This document shows positions 42,563-49,654 of a DNA stretch of 64,000 nucleotides, piece after piece. The notes under the pieces are model-generated. The model was not told the DNA's origin, did not search any database, and was given only the letters and a program-made list of their open reading frames with translations. Numbering within the stretch: the first letter of the stretch is position 1; each line of letters starts with the position of its first letter. The stretch comes from Actinomadura rudentiformis (GTDB taxonomy: Bacteria; Actinomycetota; Actinomycetes; Streptosporangiales; Streptosporangiaceae). The stretch covers positions 51,055 to 115,054 of the forward strand of contig NZ_WBMT01000034.1 of NCBI RefSeq assembly GCF_008923185.1, given 5' to 3'. The position numbers were made by a program, and so were the translations under genes.

Positions 42563-43536
42563 CTCTGACCCGTCGCCGGAGCGGGCGCGGCATCGGCGTC
42601 AGTGGGTGTGCCTGCGGCCGGGGCCGAGGGCACGGCGGCGCGGGAGCGGGGCTTGCTCCGGGAGACCGCCACGCCGGCCAGGCAGAGCAGACCGCCGAGG
42701 AAGGCCAGCAGCGTGGGCACCTCGCCGAGGAAGATCCAGGAGATCCCGATCGCGAGTGCGGGCACCGCGTAGGTGGTGGAGCTCAGGCTGCCCGCGCTGA
42801 GCTTCGACAGCGCGTACGCCCAGGTGGTGAACGCGAGCGCCGTCGGGAACGCACCCAGATAGATCATGTTCAGCGTCGCCTGCGCCGGGGCGTCCGCCAC
42901 CTCGTTCACCAGCTGGTAGGAGAACGGCAGCGTAGCGACGGTCGCGACCGCGCAGCCGAAGGTCGTGGCCTGCAAGGGCGTGGCGTGCTTGAGCGCGTAC
43001 TTCTGGCTCACCACTCCCCCGGCGAACCCGAGCGCCGCGACCAGGCAGAGCAGCACGCCGACCACCGAGGACTCGTCGCCGGAGTCGGCGGTCGCGAACC
43101 CGACCACCGCCGCCCCCGCGAACGACACCGCCATCCCGGCCAGCAACCGGGAGGGGAAGCCCTCCTTGAGGAGGTAGCCGCTCAGCAGCGCGATCAGGAT
43201 GGGGCCGATGCCGATCAGCAGGGCGGCCGTTCCCGCGTCGACCTCCTCCTCACCCCAGTTCAGGGCGACCATGTAGAGGCCGAACCACAGCAGCCCGGAG
43301 ATCACGATGCCCGGCCAGGCGCCCCTGGGCGGCAGTCCTTCGCGGCGCAGTCCCATGATGGCGGCCAGCACGGCCACGCCGACGAGCAACCGGCCCAGCG
43401 CGAGCGCGCCCGGCGAGAAGTGCGGGGCCGCACTGCGGATGGACACGAAGGCCGAAGCCCAGAGCACCATCGTGACGGCGGCGGCCGCGATCGCCGCGCG
43501 CGCCGCCCATGCCTCTGACGGGGAGTTCTGAGTCAT
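42559..43536 (-). CDS. EamA/DMT-family transporter
   Basis: The 325-residue protein has ten hydrophobic helices in two EamA repeats (AVTMVLWASAFVSIRSAAPH opens the first, LCLVAALGFAGGVVSQKYAL the second). This is the fold of drug/metabolite exporters, and helix 4 carries the GIGPILIALLSGYLLKEGFP signature. The Pro/Ala-rich tail is disordered. As the first gene of the leftward arm of the cluster it probably exports the product or an intermediate. The ATG at 43536 has only a weak GGTGAGAG ribosome site. The divergent ACP gene starts 160 bp away. Confidence 0.82.
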   Translation of the reverse strand: MTQNSPSEAWAARAAIAAAAVTMVLWASAFVSIRSAAPHFSPGALALGRLLVGVAVLAAIMGLRREGLPPRGAWPGIVISGLLWFGLYMVALNWGEEEVDAGTAALLIGIGPILIALLSGYLLKEGFPSRLLAGMAVSFAGAAVVGFATADSGDESSVVGVLLCLVAALGFAGGVVSQKYALKHATPLQATTFGCAVATVATLPFSYQLVNEVADAPAQATLNMIYLGAFPTALAFTTWAYALSKLSAGSLSSTTYAVPALAIGISWIFLGEVPTLLAFLGGLLCLAGVAVSRSKPRSRAAVPSAPAAGTPTDADAAPAPATGQR

Positions 43537-43660
43537 AGGGCTCTCACCAGTCCTCTGGTCCTCTGTCGTCACGAGTCGCTGCACGTTAACCCCGGGTCGC
43601 GGGTCTTCTCCGGGGGTGTGGCAGGAACCTGTAACGCCTGTCAGGTAGTGGCAAGACGCG

Positions 43661-43689
43661 TTGGACGGCCGCGTCCCCGCGCTTACGTT
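43661..43689 (+). promoter_or_regulatory. HrdB-type promoter of the ACP-KS-CLF-FabG operon, predicting a leaderless mRNA
   Basis: TTGGAC (43661-43666), a 17-bp spacer and TACGTT (43684-43689) form a good vegetative promoter. The start codon at 43696 lies seven bases after the -10 box and has no ribosome site, so transcription probably begins at the A of the ATG. Confidence 0.55.
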
Positions 43690-43695
43690 GCGGCC

Positions 43696-43971
43696 ATGAC
43701 CACTGCCGCTGAGGACCGCATGGCGAAGATGCGGGACATCGTGTGCGAGATTCTCGAACTTGACCCGGACGAGGTCACCGACGACAGCCTCTTCAAGGAG
43801 GACCACGGCGCGGACTCGATGGGGACCATCGAGATCCTGGCGCTGCTGGAGAAGGAGTACGGCGTCGTGATCGACGAGGCCGAACTGATCCGCATGGTCA
43901 ACCTGAGCGGCGTGTACGCCGTGGTGGCCGAGGTGGCGGGATGGGAGCGGGCGACCGAGCGGGCGTCATGA
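43696..43971 (+). CDS. Acyl carrier protein of the type II PKS/FAS-like line
   Basis: The 91-residue ACP has the helix I segment MRDIVCEILELDPDEVTDDS and the phosphopantetheine site HGADSMGTIEILALLEKEYG with Ser41. LIRMVNLSGVYAVVAE is helix III. It carries the growing chain for the KS/CLF pair. Its stop overlaps the KS start (ATGA). It is first in a four-gene rightward operon and likely the most strongly expressed, with a predicted leaderless promoter directly upstream. Confidence 0.92.
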   Translation: MTTAAEDRMAKMRDIVCEILELDPDEVTDDSLFKEDHGADSMGTIEILALLEKEYGVVIDEAELIRMVNLSGVYAVVAEVAGWERATERAS

Positions 43972-45167
43972 CCCGCCGGGTGGCCGTGACCGGGCTGGGC
44001 GTCGTGTCGCCGATCGGCATCGGCGTGGCGGCGTTCACCGGCGGGCTGCGGTCCGGGCGGAGCGGCGCCGCGCCCGCCCGGAGCTTCGACACCACCGGAT
44101 TCGAGCACGACATCGCGTGCGAGGTGCCCGACTTCGAAGAGCCGGCGGGCGTGGGGCGTACGAGCGCTCTCGCGGTCGCGGCGGCACGGATGGCCGTGGA
44201 GCACGCGGGCGCCCCAGACCTGCGGGAGCGGCGCGGACTCGTCGCGATCGGCAGCACCATGGGTGAGTCACGCGATATCGACACGCTCGTCGCCCAGGAA
44301 CTGGCCGACGGGCCGGCCGGGCTGGACCCGGCGGTCGTCCGGCGGATCAACGCGGGCAGGCTGTCGGTCTCGATCGCCCACGAGCTCGGCCTGACCGACG
44401 TCGAGGCGGTCACGATCCCGACGGCCTGCGCGGCCGGCAACTATGCGATCGGCTACGGCTACGACGTCGTACGGGCGGGCGAGGCCGGCTTCGCGCTGTG
44501 CGGAGGCGCTGACGCGTTGTGCCGCAAGACGTTCGCGGGTTTCTACCGGCTCGGTGCGATGGCGCCGGAGCGCTGCCAGCCGTTCGACCGTGGCCGCCGC
44601 GGCATGCTGACCGGCGAGGGCGCCGGCGTGATGCTCCTGGAAGACCTGGACTCGGCGCGGGAACGAGGCGCGCCGATCCTCGCGGAGGTGCTCGGATACG
44701 GGCTCAACTGCGACGCCGCCCATCCGGTCGCGCCCGACGCAGGCAGCGTCGCGCGCTGCATGCGGCTCGCGCTGAAGAACGCCGCGGTCAAGCCCGAGGA
44801 GGTCGGCTTCATCTCGGCGCACGGCACCGCGACCAAGGCGAACGACATCGCCGAGGCCCGCGCCGTCAAGGAGGTGTTCGGGGAGGAGAGCCCGCCGCGC
44901 ACGGTGTCGATGAAGTCGATGCTCGGCCACACCCTGGGCGCCGCGAGCGCCCTGGCCGCGATCGGATGCGTGGTCGCGCTCACCGAGGGCTTCATCCCGC
45001 CGACGATCAACCATGTCGAGACCGATCCCGAGTGCGGCCTGGACTGCGTGCCCAACCACGCCGTTCCCGCCGATCTGCGGGTCGTGCAGAACAACGCGCT
45101 GGCGTTTGGCGGCAACAACGCGATCCTCCTCCTGGGACGGTACGAAGCGGAGGCGGTGGCGACGTGA
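43968..45167 (+). CDS. Beta-ketoacyl synthase (KS-alpha)
   Basis: The 399-residue condensing enzyme has its complete triad: Cys154 in PTACAAGNYAIG, His285 in FISAHGTATKANDIAEARAV, and His321 in SMLGHTLGAASALAAIGCV. The N-terminal VAVTGLGVVSPIGIG and C-terminal NNALAFGGNNAILL are those of FabF/KS-alpha. It elongates ACP-bound chains with malonyl-ACP. The following gene encodes a catalytically dead partner, so the functional unit is a KS-CLF heterodimer as in aromatic or reducing type II PKSs. The gene overlaps both neighbours (ATGA and GTGA). Confidence 0.93.
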   Translation: MTRRVAVTGLGVVSPIGIGVAAFTGGLRSGRSGAAPARSFDTTGFEHDIACEVPDFEEPAGVGRTSALAVAAARMAVEHAGAPDLRERRGLVAIGSTMGESRDIDTLVAQELADGPAGLDPAVVRRINAGRLSVSIAHELGLTDVEAVTIPTACAAGNYAIGYGYDVVRAGEAGFALCGGADALCRKTFAGFYRLGAMAPERCQPFDRGRRGMLTGEGAGVMLLEDLDSARERGAPILAEVLGYGLNCDAAHPVAPDAGSVARCMRLALKNAAVKPEEVGFISAHGTATKANDIAEARAVKEVFGEESPPRTVSMKSMLGHTLGAASALAAIGCVVALTEGFIPPTINHVETDPECGLDCVPNHAVPADLRVVQNNALAFGGNNAILLLGRYEAEAVAT

Positions 45168-46126
45168 CCACGATGATCTCGGCCTGGTCGGCGATCTCCC
45201 CGTTCGGACTCGACGCGGTCGCCTTCGCGGAGGGCGTCCAGGGTGGCCGGCGGCCCGCGGACTGCGCCGTGCCAGGCTTTGACACCCGCGAGGTGCTCGG
45301 GCGGAAGGGCACCCGCACCATGGACCGCGTGACGGCGCTCGCCGTCGCCACCGCGAAGCCGCTGGTCGAGGGACTTGGCGACGAGACGGCTCTTGTCCTC
45401 GGCACGAACGTCAGCAGCGTGAAGAGCAGCATGGACTTCGCCCGTGACACGCTCACGGAGGAGAAGCCCTTCTACGTCGACGCGGGGCGGTTCCCGAACG
45501 CGGTCCTCAACTGCGCGGCCGCCCAGTGCGCGATCTGGCACACGCTGAAGGGCCCGAACGCGACGGTCTCGGGAGGGCGCGCGACCGGGCTGCTGGCCCT
45601 CAACTACGCGCGGCGGCTCCATCGCTCCGGCCGGGCCACCGGCGCCGTGCTCTGCGGGGCGACCGAGGAGTTGACGGAGGAACGGTCCTGGCTGGAGCTG
45701 AAGGACGCGTCGTCGCCTCTGAGTGAGGGTTGCGCGATGTTCCTGCTCGAACGGGACGGGCCGGGGCAGGCCGAGGTCTTGGCCGTCGAATTCGGAGTGT
45801 GCAGCGACCTCACCCAGGCCGGTGGCGTGCTGCGTCGTTGCGTCGACCGTGCGTTCGCGTCGTCGGACGCGGAGCCCGAAAGCCTCTGGCTCATCGTCGG
45901 GTCGGGCGGCGAAGGCGAAGACCTCGACGGCATCCCCGCCAAGCGGCTGTGCGTCACCGACCTGGTCGGTGACACCTTCGCCGCGTCGTCGGCGTTCGGG
46001 ATCGCCACGGTGCTCGCCCTCGCGGAGGCGGAAAGGCGCGATGGCACGGCGCTGGTGACCGCCGTGGACCGGGACGGGGTCGTCGGGTGCGCGTTGCTGC
46101 GCCTCACTGGAGAGGGAACGCGATGA
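45164..46126 (+). CDS. Chain length factor-like KS-beta without catalytic residues
   Basis: The 320-residue KS homologue begins TMISAWSAISPFGLDAVAF. Where a KS has its nucleophile Cys it reads NATVSGGRATGLLALNY (Arg139 in the Cys position, where CLFs usually have Gln). The HGT and GHT histidine motifs are replaced by VGSGGEGEDLD and VGDTFAASSAFG. It is about 80 residues shorter than a standard CLF, with the shortening spread over loops. It should pair with KS-alpha to set chain length. The GTG start overlaps the KS stop, and ATGA links it to the reductase. Confidence 0.85.
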   Translation: MTTMISAWSAISPFGLDAVAFAEGVQGGRRPADCAVPGFDTREVLGRKGTRTMDRVTALAVATAKPLVEGLGDETALVLGTNVSSVKSSMDFARDTLTEEKPFYVDAGRFPNAVLNCAAAQCAIWHTLKGPNATVSGGRATGLLALNYARRLHRSGRATGAVLCGATEELTEERSWLELKDASSPLSEGCAMFLLERDGPGQAEVLAVEFGVCSDLTQAGGVLRRCVDRAFASSDAEPESLWLIVGSGGEGEDLDGIPAKRLCVTDLVGDTFAASSAFGIATVLALAEAERRDGTALVTAVDRDGVVGCALLRLTGEGTR

Positions 46127-46857
46127 GCGGTGTGGCGCTGGTGAGCGGAGGATCCCGGGGCATCGGGGCCGCGATCGTGCGGCGGCTCGCCGAGGACGGC
46201 CACGACGTGGCGTTCTGCTATCGCTCGGGGGCCGAGGCCGCCAGAGAGGTCGAGAAGAAGGCCGCGGAGTCCGGTTCGCGGGTGTTCTCGCAGCAGGCGG
46301 ACGTCACCGACCCGGGTGCTGTGACCGAGTTGTTCAAGGCCGTACGCGACGAACTGGGGCCCATCGACACCGTGATCACCTCGGCGGGGATCGTCCGCGA
46401 CCGGCCCCTGGCGATGATGGGCGCGGACGACTGGGGGCAGGTGCTGGACGTCAATCTCAACGGCACGTACAGCGTCTGCCGCGCCGCCGTCTTCGAGATG
46501 ATGAAACGCAAGTCCGGCTCGATGATCACGCTGTCGTCGGCGGCCGGCGTGCAGGGGAACGCCACGCAGACCAACTACTCGGCGTCCAAGGCGGGGATCA
46601 TCGGCTTCACCCGCGCGCTCGCCAAGGAGGTCGGCCGTTACGGCATCCGGGCGAACGTCGTCGCACCGGGATTCATCGAGACGGACATGACGTCCGAGCT
46701 GCCGGAGTCCGTGCGTGAACAGGCCCTGGCCCGGGTGCCGCTCGGCCGGATGGGACGCCCCGAGGAGGTGGCGGATCTGGTCGGGTTCCTGGCCTCGGAC
46801 CGCGCTTCCTACATCACCGGGGCCGTCTTCCAGATCGACGGCGGCATACTCGGCTGA
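46123..46857 (+). CDS. FabG-type 3-oxoacyl-ACP reductase
   Basis: The 244-residue SDR has the cofactor motif LVSGGSRGIGAAIVRRLAED, NADPH-type basic residues (YRSG), the NAG-like SAGIVRDRP, the catalytic Ser in ITLSSAAGVQGN, and Tyr-x3-Lys in NYSASKAGIIGFTRALAKEV. APGFIETDMTSELPES is the FabG substrate loop. It reduces beta-keto groups on the ACP, so chains made here are reduced rather than aromatic. No dehydratase or enoyl reductase gene lies in the operon; they may be supplied by primary metabolism. The 3' end overlaps the convergent LuxR-type gene by 49 bases. Confidence 0.93.
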   Translation: MSGVALVSGGSRGIGAAIVRRLAEDGHDVAFCYRSGAEAAREVEKKAAESGSRVFSQQADVTDPGAVTELFKAVRDELGPIDTVITSAGIVRDRPLAMMGADDWGQVLDVNLNGTYSVCRAAVFEMMKRKSGSMITLSSAAGVQGNATQTNYSASKAGIIGFTRALAKEVGRYGIRANVVAPGFIETDMTSELPESVREQALARVPLGRMGRPEEVADLVGFLASDRASYITGAVFQIDGGILG

Positions 46858-47666
46858 CCGCCGCTGTCAGCGCCGCGGGAGCTCCCGGCTCCCCGCGCGC
46901 TCCCGGCGCCGCGGGGCAGCAGGCCGAGCTCGGCGGCGCGGGCCCCCGCTTGAAAGCGCGACGCCGCCCCGACGTCCCGCATGATGTCCGCGACGTGGCG
47001 GCGGTAGGTACGGACTGAGAGGCCGAGCTGCCGGGCCGCGGCGTCGTCCTTGTAACCCGCGCTGAGGAGGGCGAGTATGCGCAGTTGGAGCCCGTCCAAG
47101 CCGTCATCCTCGCCCAATCGGCGGTCGTCGGCCGGACTGGCCGACTCCCAGGCACCGGAGAACAGTCCACGCAAGGCACGCAACATCGCCGGGGCACGGA
47201 CGAGGAGGGCGTGCGGGCCGGTGCGGACGGCTGCGAGCTGCTCGTCCACGAGGACCAGCTCCTGGAGTGCCGTCTCGGCCACCCTGACCTGCACGCCGTA
47301 CGCCAGCGCCTTGTCGATCAGGCGGGAGCCCCAGGGAGCGCGCACGGCGTCCTTCGCGCAGAGCATGCGGACCCGCACGCCCGCCTTGAGCAGGTTGCCC
47401 AGCTCCGGCAGGACCTCGGCCGCCCAACCTCCGGCCGCCATCACCAGGACGAGCTCGTCCCGGGCCGAGGCCGCCAGCGTGCGGAGCGTGTCACCGGCCG
47501 GGTCGCTCTCCTCTGTCAGATCGACCAGCGCGGCCGCCGCGAGCCTGCGGCGATGTTCGGACATGGCCGCCTCGACGAGGGTGCGGGCCTGGAGCAGATC
47601 CCGTTCCACCTCGTCGAGCGGCGACCTTGCGAGCAGGGGTCGCTCGACCGCCGGTTCGGCACTCAT
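46809..47666 (-). CDS. LuxR-type transcriptional regulator of the cluster
   Basis: In this 285-residue protein, residues about 195-255 are a LuxR/NarL-type HTH (LQLRILALLSAGYKDDAAAR, LGLSVRTYRRHVADIMRDVG). Upstream is a helical and PLD/TrmB-like middle part (ARDELVLVMAAGGWAAEVLP, GVRVRMLCAKDAVRAPWG) as in the actinomycete single-domain regulators related to cluster-situated activators. No receiver Asp pattern or ATPase is present. AGGGAGGGAGG nine bases before ATG 47666 fixes the start. It is last in the leftward operon, so it may give feedback on the cluster. The ligand is unknown. Confidence 0.82.
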   Translation of the reverse strand: MSAEPAVERPLLARSPLDEVERDLLQARTLVEAAMSEHRRRLAAAALVDLTEESDPAGDTLRTLAASARDELVLVMAAGGWAAEVLPELGNLLKAGVRVRMLCAKDAVRAPWGSRLIDKALAYGVQVRVAETALQELVLVDEQLAAVRTGPHALLVRAPAMLRALRGLFSGAWESASPADDRRLGEDDGLDGLQLRILALLSAGYKDDAAARQLGLSVRTYRRHVADIMRDVGAASRFQAGARAAELGLLPRGAGSARGAGSSRGADSGGQPSMPPSIWKTAPVM

Positions 47667-47682
47667 CGCTCGGCCTCCCTCC

Positions 47683-48714
47683 CTAGCGCAGTGTGAAGAC
47701 ATGGGTCGGGGAACGGGACGGGTCGCCGGGACGGATGTACATCCGTCCCTGGTCGGGACGCATGACCACTGCGGCGACGGTGCGTTCCAGGCGGATGTCG
47801 CCGTCGTCCGGAACGCAGATGGGTGGCGAGGACAGAAGGTCGAGGTGCTCCTCGGCATCAGCGGCGGGTGGCACGTCGGCCAGTTTCGTCAAGCAGGTGT
47901 CGAGCCGTCGTTGCGAGGAGTTGCGGGCGAAGACGTTCAGCTCGTCGTGCGGGACGAAGTCCGGATGCAGGTAGTGGTTGGTGTGGACGGTCTGGGCGCC
48001 TTCCACGACGCGTGTTTCGTCGCCGAGGATCTCGACGTACGCGGCCTTGCCAGGCGAGCAGAGAGTGAGGCTGCGGGAGCTCGTCAGCCGGAGACCGGAC
48101 AGGAGCTTGAGTGCCTCGTCGACGTCCGCGGCGTTGTCCAGCAGGTGACGGATCGCCAGGTAGGGCGGAAGGCCGGGGCGCCACCGGCCGCCGAGGACGA
48201 GGTTGAGGCCGATCGCCAGGCCGCCTGCGTTCATCCCGAGATAGCCGAGCAGCCCGGCGAAACTGAGGAGCAGCGAGCGGCGACCGGAACCGGTGGGCGT
48301 CACATCGAGGACTGCGATCTGGTCGTCCAGGTTGCCGTTCAGGTCGACCGTCTGGGCGACGACCTCGCCCGCGCGGGCGTACGTCGTGCAGTCGCCGCGG
48401 GTCGGCACTCTGCGGTAGCCCATGACCTCGCGCCGGATCTGCAACAGCGTCGCCTCGTCCGGGGAGATTCCGGCGCCGTCGGCGAGCCCATTGATTTCAG
48501 CGGCCAGGTCGGGGGTCTGGTGGGTGATGGCTTCGCGGTGCGCGTTGATCGTAGGGCGTAGCGCTCCGAGCGAGACCGGCTCGTCCAGGAGGTGGTTGAG
48601 CCTGCCGAGCGAGTCATCCAGGAAGGCGCGCAGCTGGTGTGAGCGCGCGGCACCGTGCCGGCGACCGAGCTCGGTGGGGTCGCCGGAGAGGTGGATGAGG
48701 TCGATCTGCGTCAC
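47683..48714 (-). CDS. C45-family Ntn hydrolase/acyltransferase (isopenicillin N acyltransferase-like)
   Basis: In this 343-residue protein, GRRHGAARSHQLRAFLDDSL near the N-terminus and TRGDCTTYARAGEVVAQTVD mark peptidase family C45. Cys109 after Asp is the predicted autoprocessing site and N-terminal nucleophile. NHYLHPDFVPHDEL and the Ser/Arg-rich RNSSQRRLDT strand also fit. The penicillin relative swaps acyl groups between amide and CoA. As the NRPS next to it ends in a PCP without a thioesterase, this enzyme is a good candidate for releasing or transferring the acyl chain. The GTG start overlaps the GNAT stop (48711-48714). Confidence 0.82.
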   Translation of the reverse strand: MTQIDLIHLSGDPTELGRRHGAARSHQLRAFLDDSLGRLNHLLDEPVSLGALRPTINAHREAITHQTPDLAAEINGLADGAGISPDEATLLQIRREVMGYRRVPTRGDCTTYARAGEVVAQTVDLNGNLDDQIAVLDVTPTGSGRRSLLLSFAGLLGYLGMNAGGLAIGLNLVLGGRWRPGLPPYLAIRHLLDNAADVDEALKLLSGLRLTSSRSLTLCSPGKAAYVEILGDETRVVEGAQTVHTNHYLHPDFVPHDELNVFARNSSQRRLDTCLTKLADVPPAADAEEHLDLLSSPPICVPDDGDIRLERTVAAVVMRPDQGRMYIRPGDPSRSPTHVFTLR

Positions 48715-49322
48715 AGGCGCACCTTCGGGTGGGCGGCCAGTTGCTCCTTCACATTCGGCCATTCCGCGCGCAGCACGCTGTAGAAGACGGCGTCGCGGCG
48801 GCGTCCGCCGGGCATGGGGTTGAAGCTGCGGAGCGTTCCCTCTTCGGTGGCGCCGATGTTGCGCAGGCCACGGCGCGCCTGCTCGTTCAGCACGTCGGTC
48901 TTGAACTCGACCCGTTCGGCGCCGAGCGTCTCGAACGCGTGCTCCATGAGGAGGTACTTGGCCCAGCGGTTGATGCCCTGGCCCCGGAAGTCCCGGCCGA
49001 GCCACGACCAGCCGATCTCGATGCGGCGGTCGGCTTCGGCGAGGTTGCCGAAGCTCATGCTGCCCGCGACACGGCCTGAACGTTTCTCGGTGACCACGAA
49101 GACGACGCGGCGCCCGGCGGCGTGATCGGCCAAAGTCGCATCGAAGAACGCTTCGAAGTCCGCGTCGGTCTCCACCCTGCTGACGAAGTACCGCCAGATG
49201 TGCGGGTCCATCGCGATCTTGTGGATCTCGGCACGGTCGGTGGGCTCGATCGGCCGCAGCAGGACGTGTTCGTTCTCCAGGGTGGCGGGGGCCAGGTCGG
49301 CCCAGCTCTCGGCCTTGCTCAT
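48711..49322 (-). CDS. GNAT acyltransferase (RimL-like) of the hydrazine gene set
   Basis: The 203-residue GNAT protein has VLLRPIEPTDRAEIHKIAMD at the first strand, RIEIGWSWLGRDFRGQGINR at the acyl-CoA loop (R-G-Q-G-I), and VEFKTDVLNEQARRGLRNIG. It is coupled by ATGA and GTGA overlaps to the ACP and C45 genes. In triacsin-type clusters a GNAT transfers succinyl from succinyl-CoA to hydrazinoacetic acid before a ligase loads it on an ACP. The same GNAT/ligase/ACP trio occurs here, so N-acylation of a hydrazine is the leading inference. An aminoacyl-tRNA-dependent transfer or simple resistance acetylation are alternatives. Confidence 0.75.
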   Translation of the reverse strand: MSKAESWADLAPATLENEHVLLRPIEPTDRAEIHKIAMDPHIWRYFVSRVETDADFEAFFDATLADHAAGRRVVFVVTEKRSGRVAGSMSFGNLAEADRRIEIGWSWLGRDFRGQGINRWAKYLLMEHAFETLGAERVEFKTDVLNEQARRGLRNIGATEEGTLRSFNPMPGGRRRDAVFYSVLRAEWPNVKEQLAAHPKVRL

Positions 49323-49654
49323 CGGGCGGGCTCACTTTCGGCGGCGTCGGCGGTTTCGGCGGTTTCGGCGGTTTCGGCGGTTTCGGCGTCCGGGGAGAGG
49401 AGCGCGGTGACATCGCGCAGCGTACGCATGCGTGCCACGTCGCGTTCGGTGAAGCGGGACAGCGCGACCCCGGTGTCCTCGCAGACGGCGGTGAGGAAGA
49501 GGACCTTGTTGAGGGAGGTCAGCCCGTAGTCGCCGGCGAGGTCGCGGTCCAGGTCGAGCGCCTCTGGTGTGATCTGCGGATCGAGCAGCGGCGCGAGGTT
49601 ACGGCGCGCCGCCTCCTCGATCTTGAGGTGCTCGACCTCAGCATGGTCAGGCAT
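49319..49654 (-). CDS. Stand-alone carrier protein with GLTSL attachment site
   Basis: The 111-residue protein resembles an ACP/PCP: NLAPLLDPQITPEALDLDRD precedes DYGLTSLNKVLFLTAVCEDT, where Ser47 replaces the usual D-S-L context (T-S-L). It ends in an acidic A-E-T repeat tail encoded by a 9-bp tandem repeat. The divergent attachment motif means phosphopantetheinylation should be confirmed, but carrier proteins of this form occur with dedicated ligases. Its start overlaps the AMP-ligase stop by eight bases and its stop overlaps the GNAT start by four, so ligase, carrier and GNAT are made together. Confidence 0.75.
   Translation of the reverse strand: MPDHAEVEHLKIEEAARRNLAPLLDPQITPEALDLDRDLAGDYGLTSLNKVLFLTAVCEDTGVALSRFTERDVARMRTLRDVTALLSPDAETAETAETAETADAAESEPAR
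49349..49384. repeat. Four 9-bp tandem repeats in the carrier-protein gene
   Basis: Four copies of GGCGGTTTC encode the A-E-T tail of the carrier protein on the minus strand. Slippage-prone tract; tail length is likely to vary between strains. Confidence 0.85.

Noticed and set aside
45164..46126. Second active beta-ketoacyl synthase
   Set aside because: The Cys and both His positions are replaced, so it is a chain length factor-like partner.
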